This document shows positions 35,038 to 43,315 of a stretch of 64,000 bases of DNA, piece by piece; position 1 is the stretch's first letter, and each line of letters starts with the position of its first letter. This DNA is from an uncultured Bacteroidales bacterium (GTDB lineage Bacteria; Bacteroidota; Bacteroidia; Bacteroidales; UBA932). Below the pieces are notes generated by a model. It searched no databases and had not been told where the DNA came from. It worked only from the letters and a program-made list of their open reading frames with translations. Made by a program: the position numbers and the translations under genes. Location: positions 23,607-87,606 of the forward strand of contig CAMYAE010000007.1 in assembly GCA_947253655.1 (NCBI GenBank). The letters are read 5' to 3'.

Positions 35038-35070
35038 AAGATTGGCAGAATTATTGCAGCCAAGTCTTTT
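35038..35070 (+). terminator. Probable intrinsic terminator of the S9-SusCD operon
   Basis: A stem of nine pairs with one bulged base joins 35038-35046 (AAGATTGGC) and 35059-35068 (GCCAAGTCTT), followed by a short T run. It lies 28 nt after the phosphoesterase stop. The T tract is short, so the call is moderate. Confidence 0.45.
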
Positions 35071-35120
35071 GGCGGATAAGCCGCACGGTTGGTAGTTAAT
35101 TAATTTCTAATGTTAATATT

Positions 35121-36122
35121 ATGATTTCTTACAAAGAATTAGGTCTTGTAAACACTAAAGAGATGTTTGCAAAGGCCGTTAAAGGCGGATATGCCATACC
35201 TGCTTTCAATTTCAACAATATGGAGCAGCTTCAGGCCATTATTCAGGCCGCAGCCGCAAAGAAGTCTCCTGTAATACTTCAGGTTTCAAAGGGTGCCCGC
35301 AACTATGCAAACCAGACACTTCTGCGTTATATGGCAGAGGGAGCAGTTGAATATGCTAAGGAACTCGGTTGGGAGAGACCGCAGATTGTGCTGCATCTTG
35401 ACCACGGCGATTCTTTCGAACTCTGCAAGAGCTGCGTTGACACCGGTTTCTCATCTGTTATGATTGACGGCTCCGCCCTTCCATATGAAGAGAACGTTGC
35501 CCTTACCAAGAAAGTTGTGGAATATGCCCATGCCCATGATGTCAGCGTAGAGGCAGAACTCGGCGTACTCGCAGGCGTTGAAGATGAGGTCGTTGCAGAA
35601 GAATCTCACTACACTCGTCCTGAAGAGGTTATAGACTTTACTTCAAAGACGGGTTGCGACTCGCTTGCAATCTCAATCGGTACATCTCACGGAGCTTATA
35701 AATTCAAGCCGGAGCAGTGCACGAGAGACCCTAAGACCGGCCGTCTTGTTCCGCCGCCGCTCGCATTCGATGTACTTCGCGAGATTGAAAAGAAGCTTCC
35801 GGGCTTCCCGATTGTGCTGCACGGCTCTTCATCAGTGCCGCAGGAGTATGTTGACATCATCGATGCCAATGGCGGCAAGCTGCCTGATGCCGTAGGTATT
35901 CCTGAGGAGGAACTCCGCGAGGCTGCAAAGTCTGCTGTCTGCAAAATAAACATCGACTCGGACTCCCGTCTTGCAATGACTGCTGCTGTCCGCAAGGTCT
36001 TCACCGAAAAACCGGGTGAGTTCGACCCTCGCAAATATCTCGGACCTGCACGTGACGAGATGAGGAAACTCTATGAGCACAAGATCGTGGACGTTCTCGG
36101 CTCTGACGGCAAGGCAGAATAA
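35121..36122 (+). CDS. fba: Class II fructose-bisphosphate aldolase
   Basis: 333 aa. The N-terminus has YAIPAFNFNN near residue 28. The zinc-binding region shows HLDHGDSFELCK near residue 91, VEAELGVLAG near 147, ISIGTSHGAYK near 188 and LHGSSSVP near 234. It cleaves fructose-1,6-bisphosphate in glycolysis. The gene is monocistronic, with a strong hairpin after it. Confidence 0.97.
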   Translation: MISYKELGLVNTKEMFAKAVKGGYAIPAFNFNNMEQLQAIIQAAAAKKSPVILQVSKGARNYANQTLLRYMAEGAVEYAKELGWERPQIVLHLDHGDSFELCKSCVDTGFSSVMIDGSALPYEENVALTKKVVEYAHAHDVSVEAELGVLAGVEDEVVAEESHYTRPEEVIDFTSKTGCDSLAISIGTSHGAYKFKPEQCTRDPKTGRLVPPPLAFDVLREIEKKLPGFPIVLHGSSSVPQEYVDIIDANGGKLPDAVGIPEEELREAAKSAVCKINIDSDSRLAMTAAVRKVFTEKPGEFDPRKYLGPARDEMRKLYEHKIVDVLGSDGKAE

Positions 36123-36158
36123 TTTTATCGGACAATATTTCCCTAAGGGAATATAAAT

Positions 36159-36189
36159 AATAAGGAGCGATTGAGTATCGCTCCTTATT
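36159..36189. terminator. Intrinsic terminator after fba
   Basis: A perfect 13-bp stem (36159-36171 with 36177-36189, AATAAGGAGCGAT and its complement) with a 5-nt loop. The A/T-rich stem base could act in both directions between fba and the minus-strand FKBP gene. Confidence 0.8.
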
Positions 36190-36192
36190 GCA

Positions 36193-36338
36193 TTATTGAA
36201 GTGTCGCGCTAATCTTGTATGTCGCGGAATTAAAGGTAATCAGATATTTGCCCGAAACTTCAGGGAGCCTTATATTCCTGCTGTGAATGAAATCTTGTTG
36301 GAAGCAAATTCATCTTCCTTGGAAGCATAGTTATTTCC
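36193..36338 (-). pseudogene. Possible remnant of a lipoprotein C-terminus (frameshifted)
   Basis: Between the FKBP stop and the fba terminator, two minus-strand frames join across a one-base shift near 36264. The first reads about 22 residues (SKGNNYASKEDEFASNK and ISFTAG); the second reads NIRLPEVSGKYLITFN then SATYKISATLQ and stops. The second part looks like the closing strands of a SusE/SusF-type or similar beta-sandwich domain. No start is present. This may be a decayed gene end or chance. Confidence 0.28.
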
Positions 36339-36339
36339 C

Positions 36340-36945
36340 TTAGAGGACTTCTATGAGCTCTACCTTGAAGACAAGAGCGGCGTAGGGAGGAATCGATCCA
36401 CCGGCTCCGGCTTCTCCGTATGCTAAATTATATGGGATAAACAGTTGCCATTCAGATCCTTCCGACATAAGTTGCAATGCCTCTGTCCAGCCGGCAATCA
36501 CCTGATTGACACCGAACACCGCAGGCTCGCCTCGTCTGTATGAGCTGTCGAACACCTTTCCGTCAATGAAAGTGCCTTCGTAGTGGCATTTTACCTGTGA
36601 GGTCTTGCCCGGCTTTTTGCCGTTGCCGTTTTTCAGCACCTTATATTGCAAGCCGCTTGCCAACACCGTAACCCCTTCTTTCTTCGCATTTTCAAGAAGA
36701 AATTCGGCACCCTCTTTCTTCATAGCTTCTCCTATTTCGGCACGGGATGCAGCCTGAGCTTCCTCCAACTGAGAAAAGTATTTGTCAAGCAGTTTCCCTG
36801 CCTCCTCGTAAGAGATTGCCGGCTCTTCTCCTTTCAAAGTGGCTTTGAGGCCCGCCGTAAAATCTTCAAAAGATATTTCTTTGACACCTGACTGTATCAT
36901 ATTGTGAGCTATGCTCATACCTAATGCGTAACTGTTCTTGTCCAT
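36340..36945 (-). CDS. FKBP-type peptidyl-prolyl isomerase
   Basis: 201 aa. The N-terminal 95 residues form the helical dimerisation domain of FkpA/Mip-like proteins (YALGMSIAHNMIQSG, then a Lys/Glu-rich helix). The C-terminal half is the FKBP fold, with VKCHYEGTFIDGKVFDSSY, VIAGWTEALQLM and PYNLAYGE. There is no signal peptide or lipobox, so it probably acts in the cytoplasm, unlike FkpA. A minus-strand TATTTTTG box lies at 36978-36985. Confidence 0.93.
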   Translation of the reverse strand: MDKNSYALGMSIAHNMIQSGVKEISFEDFTAGLKATLKGEEPAISYEEAGKLLDKYFSQLEEAQAASRAEIGEAMKKEGAEFLLENAKKEGVTVLASGLQYKVLKNGNGKKPGKTSQVKCHYEGTFIDGKVFDSSYRRGEPAVFGVNQVIAGWTEALQLMSEGSEWQLFIPYNLAYGEAGAGGSIPPYAALVFKVELIEVL

Positions 36946-36977
36946 ATTGCTTTTTGTTTCAAATTTACTATGAATTA

Positions 36978-36985
36978 CAAAAATA
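36978..36985 (-). promoter_or_regulatory. Putative -7 box for the FKBP gene
   Basis: Minus-strand TATTTTTG fits TAnnTTTG, 32 nt upstream of the FKBP start. No clear -33 element. Confidence 0.4.
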
Positions 36986-37026
36986 AGGTTTTTCGCGGAG
37001 AATTAATAAAATCTGTTTTGTAATGT

Positions 37027-37034
37027 TATATTTG
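37027..37034 (+). promoter_or_regulatory. Putative -7 box for the BtuB-like receptor
   Basis: TATATTTG fits the -7 consensus but ends only 5 nt before the GTG start at 37040, leaving almost no 5' leader (see findings). Confidence 0.35.
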
Positions 37035-37039
37035 CAGAT

Positions 37040-39043
37040 GTGTTAAATTTCAGGACAATAATATCGTTGCAACTGTTTTTGCTGTCTGTAGCATTACGGG
37101 CAGCAGATTTTGTGACCGACACCATTCCGGCATCTGCCGTCCGGGCATATCCCGTTATGGGGAATATAAGTCCGTCAGACAGCATATCGCAAGAAAAAAT
37201 CAGGAGTTCTGCCTCGATTGCCGATGCAGTAAGGATGTTTTCGGGCGTTCAGGTAAAGGATTACGGAGGCGTAGGAGGTCTCAAGACCGTGAATATAAGA
37301 AGTCTTGGAAGTCAGCATACGGGGGTCTTTCTTGACGGAATTCAAGTGGACAACGCCCAGAATATGCAGGTGGATCTGGGACGACTTACCGTAGATGATG
37401 TAGGGTCTATCAGAGTTTTCAATTCCAACAAGACGGAATGGCTTCAAAGTGCCAAAGAATTCGCTTCGGCAAATGCCATATATATTGATGTCCGTGAACC
37501 TGTCTTCGTAGGAAGAAAGTCGTTGCTGCGTTCCAAAATCCGCGGAGGCTCATTCGGCCTTTTATCCGGCAGCCTTGTTTGGGAAAAGAAAATCGCCCCT
37601 CGTTTGTCTTTAAGGCTGAGCAATGAACTTGTCCACTCTGACGGCAGATACCGTTTCCGAGTGACGGATTTTCGGGAAATGCCCGGCGGAAAAATCTCCG
37701 GATACGACACTGTCATGGTCAGAACCAATTGCGATTTGCGAAGCTATCGTATTGAGGGACAGCTATTCGGCAAGTCTGCCGACGGGGTTTCGGAGTGGAG
37801 TTTAAGGCTATATGACTACGACTCTGAAAGGGGGCTGCCGGGACCGGTCTACAAGGTTGCAGGCTCTTTCCCGATGAGTGCTGACAGGCAGGCTGACAAT
37901 AATTTTTTCGTGCAGGGAAAGTGGTCCCGAAGGTTTTCCGGCAAGAATGCATTGGCCATAAAGGCGAAATATGCGTCGGACAGGCTGCACTATATTGATT
38001 TCTCAGAACTTGATGCAAGCGTGCCAGCGGCGGATTATATCTATAAAAACAGCAGCTTATATATCTCTTTTTCCGGCTTATTGTCTCCTATGCCATGGTG
38101 GAAACTTGGGCTTGCAGCCGACTATCAGTTCAATCGCCTGAGACACAATAAACTCGTACCGGTATCTCCGGAGAGACACAGCATCTATGCGGCCGGGTCA
38201 TCAGCCTTTGTCTTTCCTAAAATAAAGATATCATCATCCCTGCTCTACACCATTGTTGACGATGTGTTTAATGGGAAAAACCGTATCAATTCCTGCCTGA
38301 CGCCGGCTCTTACGGTGAGATACAGGCCGTTTGATTGTATTGATCTGAACATTATCGGGTTTGCCAAACGCTCTTTCAGAATGCCGACATTCAATGACCT
38401 TTATTATGTGACAGCAGGAGTGAAGGCTTTGAGACCGGAGGATGCCCGTCAAACGGATTTGGGGCTGGATTATTCTTTTTCGCCGCTACGTGGATTAAGT
38501 ATCGTCCTTGGAATGGAGGGCTATCATAATGCTTTGAATGATAAGATAATAGCAGTTCCGACATCTAACCAGTTCAGGTGGTCTATGTATAATATAGGTA
38601 AAGTCGAGGTCCTCGGCCTGCTTATGAAAGCGGATCTTGAATATGATGACGGCAGCCATAAGACAGGGATAACCGTAAGATATTCTTATCAAAAGGCCTT
38701 GGACATAAGTGAGCCTGAGGCTATATCTTATAAAGGTCAGATCCCCTATATTCCTCTGCATAGCGGCACCGTCTCTCTATTTTATTCGCAGAGAGGCTGG
38801 AGGGCGGATGCCGACTTTTTCTTCACCGGAGAAAGATACACCGCCTCGTCCAATCTGCCCTTATTCCGTCTGAAGCCTTGGGGGACAGGGGATATGTCGT
38901 TGTCAAAGTCGTTCGGTATAAAGTCGTCCGAGCTTAAGGCGACCATAAACCTGCGCAATCTGTTTGGCAGCCGCTATGAAATTGTGGCGAATTATCCTAT
39001 GCCCGGAATGAATTTTCTCATAGGTATAGAATATATTTTCTGA
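37040..39043 (+). CDS. TonB-dependent receptor, BtuB-like
   Basis: 667 aa with a GTG start; an ATG two bases earlier is out of frame and stops at once. Signal peptide ends after LRAA (about residue 21). There is no regulatory-like N-terminal domain. The plug (about 45-165) reads VKDYGGVGGLKTVNIRSLGS, GVFLDGIQVDNAQN and VDLGRL, the pattern of the short Bacteroidota receptors that work with BtuG-type lipoproteins in vitamin B12 uptake. A beta-propeller lipoprotein gene of that kind follows 47 nt later. Cobalamin as ligand is inference; no cobalamin riboswitch fits in the 94-nt upstream gap. Confidence 0.88.
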   Translation: MLNFRTIISLQLFLLSVALRAADFVTDTIPASAVRAYPVMGNISPSDSISQEKIRSSASIADAVRMFSGVQVKDYGGVGGLKTVNIRSLGSQHTGVFLDGIQVDNAQNMQVDLGRLTVDDVGSIRVFNSNKTEWLQSAKEFASANAIYIDVREPVFVGRKSLLRSKIRGGSFGLLSGSLVWEKKIAPRLSLRLSNELVHSDGRYRFRVTDFREMPGGKISGYDTVMVRTNCDLRSYRIEGQLFGKSADGVSEWSLRLYDYDSERGLPGPVYKVAGSFPMSADRQADNNFFVQGKWSRRFSGKNALAIKAKYASDRLHYIDFSELDASVPAADYIYKNSSLYISFSGLLSPMPWWKLGLAADYQFNRLRHNKLVPVSPERHSIYAAGSSAFVFPKIKISSSLLYTIVDDVFNGKNRINSCLTPALTVRYRPFDCIDLNIIGFAKRSFRMPTFNDLYYVTAGVKALRPEDARQTDLGLDYSFSPLRGLSIVLGMEGYHNALNDKIIAVPTSNQFRWSMYNIGKVEVLGLLMKADLEYDDGSHKTGITVRYSYQKALDISEPEAISYKGQIPYIPLHSGTVSLFYSQRGWRADADFFFTGERYTASSNLPLFRLKPWGTGDMSLSKSFGIKSSELKATINLRNLFGSRYEIVANYPMPGMNFLIGIEYIF

Positions 39044-39054
39044 TGGGAAATATA

Positions 39055-39062
39055 TATATTTG
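39055..39062 (+). promoter_or_regulatory. Putative -7 box for the propeller lipoprotein
   Basis: TATATTTG, 28 nt upstream of the lipoprotein start, suggests a separate promoter in the 47-nt gap after the receptor gene. Confidence 0.4.
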
Positions 39063-39090
39063 CGGCTAAATCAATAAAAACTTATAAATC

Positions 39091-40236
39091 ATGGGTAAAA
39101 AAACACTGCTGGTTTTCAGTATGCTTCTGGCAATGCTATTTGTCGGTTGTACAAAAGATGAAACCACCTCCGGCAAGCTCGCGGGTGTCAATGTTGCAGT
39201 AGGTGAAAACAACGGAGATTTCGGTAAACTGTTCGTGCTCAACGAGGGAAACTTCAAACGCAACAATTCAAGCCTGGACTTCCTGTGCTTCTGCAACGGA
39301 AAATACTTCACTTCCGCTTTTAAACAGGTCAATCCGACTGTGGTACAAGGACTTGGCGACACAGGAAACGACATGGCGATTTACAATGGAAAGCTCTGGA
39401 TCGCTATGAATGTGACAGGGGCCTTGCAAGTTGTAAGTGCCGACGATGTGTCATACGTGACCACCATTGCCGTCCCGTCTCCGAGGAATATTGCTTTCGA
39501 CGGGAGCTATGCTTATGTAACCTCTTATGCAGGAGCTGTATACGGCTCCCCTAAAGAGGTAAAGGGAAAGGTGTATAAAATAAGCACGAAGGATTATAAG
39601 GTGGTGTCGGAGATGGAAGTCGGATGCCAGCCGGAAGGACTTGCCGTGTCGGGAGGTAAATTATATGTTGCCGAAAGCGGCGGTTTCAATGCTGTCAAGA
39701 GCAAGACAATCAGCATTATAGACCTGAAAACATTCAGTAGGGAGGGCAAGGTGGAACTTGAAAAGCCGAATCTGAAATATCTGCTTGCAGACAAGAACGG
39801 CCGGCTTTGGGTGTCTTCTCTTGGGATTTACGGCTCGGATTTTTCAATCAAGGCTCCTACCAGCCTGTGCAAGGTGGATCCGCTTACGGGAAAAGCAGAA
39901 TATATAAATGACGTCCACGTATCGAATATGGTATTGTCGGACGATTTCATTTATTGTACCGGAGATGCCGAAGAGATGACAGGCGGGAACAAGAATTGCC
40001 TATACAAGATTAACATATCCACCGGCAAGGTGGAAAAAACCGAATTCAAGGGCACAGGCCTTGAAAGGATCAAGACCCCATACGGCATGCTCGTAAATCC
40101 CGACAACGGGGATATATATATCGGAGACGCCGGCAAATTCACTGATGCAGGCGAACTTTATTGCTTCGACAGGGAGCTGAAAGTCAAATGGAGCACAGTT
40201 GCAGGAATTGGCCCTATAAAGATGCTTCTTTATTGA
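39091..40236 (+). CDS. BtuG/DUF5074-like beta-propeller surface lipoprotein
   Basis: 381 aa. Lipobox LFVGC (Cys near residue 20). The mature part repeats YncE-like propeller blades: LFVLNEGNFKRNNSSLDF near 48, GDTGNDMAIYNGKLWIAMN, VPSPRNIAFDGSYAYVTSY, CQPEGLAVSGGKLYVAES, and TPYGMLVNPDNGDIYIGD. The NEG(N)F and N-rich start is characteristic of DUF5074/BtuG-type proteins, which in Bacteroides bind cobalamin at the surface. The preceding gene encodes a matching TonB receptor. It meets bcp tail-to-tail with a 15-nt gap. Confidence 0.82.
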   Translation: MGKKTLLVFSMLLAMLFVGCTKDETTSGKLAGVNVAVGENNGDFGKLFVLNEGNFKRNNSSLDFLCFCNGKYFTSAFKQVNPTVVQGLGDTGNDMAIYNGKLWIAMNVTGALQVVSADDVSYVTTIAVPSPRNIAFDGSYAYVTSYAGAVYGSPKEVKGKVYKISTKDYKVVSEMEVGCQPEGLAVSGGKLYVAESGGFNAVKSKTISIIDLKTFSREGKVELEKPNLKYLLADKNGRLWVSSLGIYGSDFSIKAPTSLCKVDPLTGKAEYINDVHVSNMVLSDDFIYCTGDAEEMTGGNKNCLYKINISTGKVEKTEFKGTGLERIKTPYGMLVNPDNGDIYIGDAGKFTDAGELYCFDRELKVKWSTVAGIGPIKMLLY

Positions 40237-40251
40237 TAGGGCAGAACTGCC

Positions 40252-40701
40252 TTATGCCAATATCTGCTCGGCGTGCTCCTTGACCTTTATCTGTTTAGGA
40301 GAAAAGATTTTTTCCACCACGCCGTTTTCGTCCGTTATGAAAGTAGTGCGGAAAGTGCCCATAGAGACCTTTCCGTACATCTTTTTCTCTCCGTACACCC
40401 CCAAGGCTGTAACCAATTTCTTCTCAGTGTCTGCGATAAGCGGGAAAGGAAGGTCGAATTTCTCGATGAATTTCAGGTGGGATTTTTCGTCCTGGATGCT
40501 GACACCCACAACTGCGTATCCTTTTTCGAGGAGAGCACTGTAATTGTCGCGCAAATTGCAGGCCTGGCTGGTGCAGCCCGGAGTGTTGTCTTTCGGGTAG
40601 ACATACAAGACGAGCTTTTTGCCTTTAAAGTCGCTCAATTTCACCTCATTGCCGTTCTGATCCCTGCCCAGAATTTCCGGCAGCCTTTGTCCTGTTTCCA
40701 T
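40252..40701 (-). CDS. bcp: Thioredoxin-dependent thiol peroxidase (Bcp-type peroxiredoxin)
   Basis: 149 aa. The active site is YPKDNTPGCTSQACNLRD, with the peroxidatic Cys near residue 45 and a second Cys five residues later, as in the BCP/PrxQ group. It reduces peroxides in the cytoplasm using thioredoxin. Length is normal. A minus-strand TAATTTTG -7 box lies at 40747-40754. Confidence 0.96.
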   Translation of the reverse strand: METGQRLPEILGRDQNGNEVKLSDFKGKKLVLYVYPKDNTPGCTSQACNLRDNYSALLEKGYAVVGVSIQDEKSHLKFIEKFDLPFPLIADTEKKLVTALGVYGEKKMYGKVSMGTFRTTFITDENGVVEKIFSPKQIKVKEHAEQILA

Positions 40702-40746
40702 ATCAATTTAAATTAAAGTTTTCATATAAAGATTTATCAATATTTT

Positions 40747-40754
40747 CAAAATTA
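40747..40754 (-). promoter_or_regulatory. Putative -7 box for bcp
   Basis: Minus-strand TAATTTTG fits TAnnTTTG, 45 nt upstream of bcp. A TTTG (minus strand, 40769-40772) lies 14 nt beyond it, closer than the usual spacing. Confidence 0.4.
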
Positions 40755-40823
40755 AAGAAAAAATGCGTCAAATACAACCTATTTTTTTGTATATTAGCCA
40801 AGATAAACACAAGTGCGAACGTA

Positions 40824-41417
40824 GTGGATACGATAATTAAGATTATAGAGATTTTTGCCTTTCTGACGGGACTGCTTTATATAGTTCTGGAAATCTTGCA
40901 GAAAAACATAATGTGGTATGTAGGGATTGTGACGGCATCAGCCTGCGCTTTCTCTTTTGGCGTGCAGCAGCTCTACGCGTTGATGGGCTTGAATATATAT
41001 TATGTTTTCATATCATTCTGGGGCGTGTATCAATGGCGTAAAGTCAAGACGGGACGGGATAACTCCTATAAGGAGGATGAATCTATCCGTCTGAATAAGA
41101 TCAATGCCAAGGTGTTTATGTTCAGCAGCCTGGCCTTTATTCTGATGACGATATTGCTGATATGGCTGCTGAATTATGTCGGTGATTCCGCAACAGCCCT
41201 TGATGCGGTGGTGACTGTCCTGAGCGTGATTGCAACATATTGGCTGGCAAAGTTATATATCCAGCAATGGTCTTTATGGATACTTGCCGACAGCTTGTCT
41301 TGCATACTGTGCATCGTGTCCGGACTTTATTGGATGGCGGCCCTGTCTATGTTTTATGCCATGTCGGCTGCCTACGGCTATTATTATTGGAATAAAAACG
41401 GGACATATATACAATGA
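40824..41417 (+). CDS. pnuC: PnuC-family vitamin transporter
   Basis: 197 aa with a GTG start; no in-frame ATG lies nearby. About seven hydrophobic helices, with the PnuC pattern FAFLTGLLYIVLEILQKNIMW near the N-terminus (start of helix 1-2), YYVFISFWGVYQWRK near 70, and QQWSLWILAD near 150. PnuC and related PnuT/PnuX proteins facilitate uptake of nicotinamide riboside, thiamine or riboflavin precursors. No TPP or FMN riboswitch is visible in the 122-nt upstream region, and no kinase gene is adjacent, so the substrate is open. The next gene overlaps by 4 nt. Confidence 0.88.
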   Translation: MDTIIKIIEIFAFLTGLLYIVLEILQKNIMWYVGIVTASACAFSFGVQQLYALMGLNIYYVFISFWGVYQWRKVKTGRDNSYKEDESIRLNKINAKVFMFSSLAFILMTILLIWLLNYVGDSATALDAVVTVLSVIATYWLAKLYIQQWSLWILADSLSCILCIVSGLYWMAALSMFYAMSAAYGYYYWNKNGTYIQ

Positions 41418-42520
41418 AGAGATTTTTTTATTCGCTTTTTGCGACTTTAATATGTGCCGGCATTGTTTATGGTCAGGGTAAGCCCGAAATTACATATGCC
41501 GACGCATCGGCTTTCCCTGTTTTTGGCAAGGCCATAGATAATACATATTCGAGATATACAAGGCTGCCGGCGGAATTGGAGAAAGTTTCAAGGGGGCCGT
41601 TATGGCATCTCGGTCTCAACTCCGCAGGACTTTATGTCCGTTTCAGGAGCAATTCGCCGTCGATATATGCGAGGTGGACGAGTTCTGACAAATATATAAT
41701 GAATCATCAGGCCCCGACCGGGACGCGCGGTCTTGATCTCTATGCAATTGACAATGAGGGGAATTGGCGATTTGTGCAAAGCGGCAGGCCTGACGTCAAT
41801 AATAGAACGACGACAGTGACGCTTGTATCCAATATGAAACCTGCGATGAGGGAATATATGCTCTACCTTTCATTGTACTGCGGTGTGGATTCGCTTGAAA
41901 TAGGGGTGGATAAGGGCTTTGAGATTGCAGGACCTGCGGCGGCCAGACCGGCATCCGACCGGCCGATAGTGATGTACGGCACAAGTATTTTGCAGGGAGG
42001 TTGTGCCAGCAGGCCTGGAATGGCTCATACCAATATGATTTCCCGCAGGTTGGACAGGGAGGTGATTAACCTTGGATTTAGCGGCAACGCCTTGCTGGAC
42101 ATGGAGATAGCTGAACTTATGGCGAAAGTGGAAGACCCGGCTGTTTTTGTATTTGACTATGTCCCGAACGCTTCATCTGAAATGATTGCGGAGTCGGGGG
42201 AAAAATTTTTCAGGATTGTCAGGGATGCTCATCCGGAGGTGCCGGTGATTTTTGTGGAGGACCCTGAATTTACGCATTGTTACTACGATGCCTATATACG
42301 GAAAGAGGTGGCTTCAAAGAATATGGAACAGAGGAAATTGTACGAAAAGCTTTTGAAGCAGGGAGAAAAGCTTATTTATTACGTTTCCGCAAAAGGTATG
42401 ATTGGAGATGATGCCGAGGCCACAGTGGACGGGATACATTTCACTGATCTTGGCATGATGCGTTATGCGGACCATATAACGCCCGTGCTAAAGAAAGCTT
42501 TGAAGAAATCTTTGAAATAG
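41414..42520 (+). CDS. Exported SGNH/GDSL-family hydrolase
   Basis: 368 aa. Signal peptide (cleavage after VYG, near residue 19). An N-terminal beta-sandwich (about 25-175, SGNH_hydro_N type, with GPLWHLGLNSAGLYVRF) precedes the catalytic domain. Block I is MYGTSILQGG near 187-196 (Ser in GTS), block II LGFSGNA near 220, and the Asp/His pair DGIHFTDLG near 342. Such enzymes are usually carbohydrate or lipid esterases. It overlaps pnuC by 4 nt, although no functional link is obvious. Confidence 0.9.
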   Translation: MKRFFYSLFATLICAGIVYGQGKPEITYADASAFPVFGKAIDNTYSRYTRLPAELEKVSRGPLWHLGLNSAGLYVRFRSNSPSIYARWTSSDKYIMNHQAPTGTRGLDLYAIDNEGNWRFVQSGRPDVNNRTTTVTLVSNMKPAMREYMLYLSLYCGVDSLEIGVDKGFEIAGPAAARPASDRPIVMYGTSILQGGCASRPGMAHTNMISRRLDREVINLGFSGNALLDMEIAELMAKVEDPAVFVFDYVPNASSEMIAESGEKFFRIVRDAHPEVPVIFVEDPEFTHCYYDAYIRKEVASKNMEQRKLYEKLLKQGEKLIYYVSAKGMIGDDAEATVDGIHFTDLGMMRYADHITPVLKKALKKSLK

Positions 42521-42526
42521 CCGGAG

Positions 42527-43162
42527 ATGATTAGACAGAACTATCCGTCACACCTTTTGGAGGATGCCGTGGAAGCTATCGGAAGTCTGCCGGGAGTGGG
42601 CAGCAGAAGCGCCCTGAGGCTTGCCCTGCACCTGTTGAAGCAGCCGAAGGAGAATGTCAGACATTTCACGGAAGCCATTGACAGACTGCGCAATGAAGTG
42701 AGGTATTGCCGTACCTGCATGATGCTTTCCGACGAAGAAGAATGCTCTATTTGCCGGGATCGCAGCCGCGACCATAATACTGTCTGTGTTGTGGAAAGTG
42801 TCAGGGATGTCATGAGCATTGAAAACACATCCCAATATCATGGAGTCTATCATGTCCTCGGAGGAATAATTTCTCCAATCAACGGGGTAGGCCCTTCCGA
42901 CCTGACAATCAGGGAATTGGTCGACAGGGTGAATAAACTTTCTTCAACTGCTTCTTCTGCGTCCGATATTGAAGTCATTATGGCTTTAAGCGGTGATGTC
43001 GAGGGCGAGACAACAGCATTCTATCTTTACAGGCAGCTTGCCGGCTTCGGTGTCAGAATTACTTCTTTGGCCCGTGGTCTTGGCTTCGGTGACGATTTGG
43101 AATATGCCGATGAGCTTACTCTTGGCCGTTCAATTGTAAACAGACAAATTTTCAAGCCTTGA
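42527..43162 (+). CDS. recR: Recombination mediator protein RecR
   Basis: 211 aa. Order of parts: helix-hairpin-helix (AIGSLPGVGSRSALRLALHL near 17-36), a four-cysteine zinc finger (CRTCMMLSDEEECSICRD near 62-79), a TOPRIM domain (VCVVESVRDVMSIE near 87-100, then HVLGG) and the C-terminal LARGLGFGDDLEYADELTL. RecR works with RecO/RecF to load RecA on single-stranded gaps. It is 6 nt downstream of the SGNH hydrolase gene. Confidence 0.97.
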   Translation: MIRQNYPSHLLEDAVEAIGSLPGVGSRSALRLALHLLKQPKENVRHFTEAIDRLRNEVRYCRTCMMLSDEEECSICRDRSRDHNTVCVVESVRDVMSIENTSQYHGVYHVLGGIISPINGVGPSDLTIRELVDRVNKLSSTASSASDIEVIMALSGDVEGETTAFYLYRQLAGFGVRITSLARGLGFGDDLEYADELTLGRSIVNRQIFKP

Positions 43163-43212
43163 TGAGGAGCCCGCATAACTCCTTGTTAATATGTCAAGTA
43201 ATTGAAGAAATC

Positions 43213-43243
43213 TTTGTGATATTCAATTTTTTAATTACCTTTG
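43213..43243 (+). promoter_or_regulatory. rpsA promoter of Bacteroidota primary-sigma type
   Basis: TTTG at 43213-43216 and TACCTTTG at 43236-43243 are separated by 19 nt, a full -33/-7 match for the Bacteroidota housekeeping sigma factor. The predicted leader before rpsA is about 65 nt and includes a small TCCG/CGGA hairpin. Confidence 0.75.
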
Positions 43244-43315
43244 CAGACCTTTGTTCCGTGAAATCGGACAGGTACGTAAAATAATGTTAAACTACTAGTT
43301 TTTTGGATTTTTAAA

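Noticed and set aside
40702..40823. Riboswitch upstream of pnuC
   Set aside because: The 122-nt gap is AT-rich, shows no conserved TPP, FMN or NAD riboswitch core, and contains the bcp promoter region.
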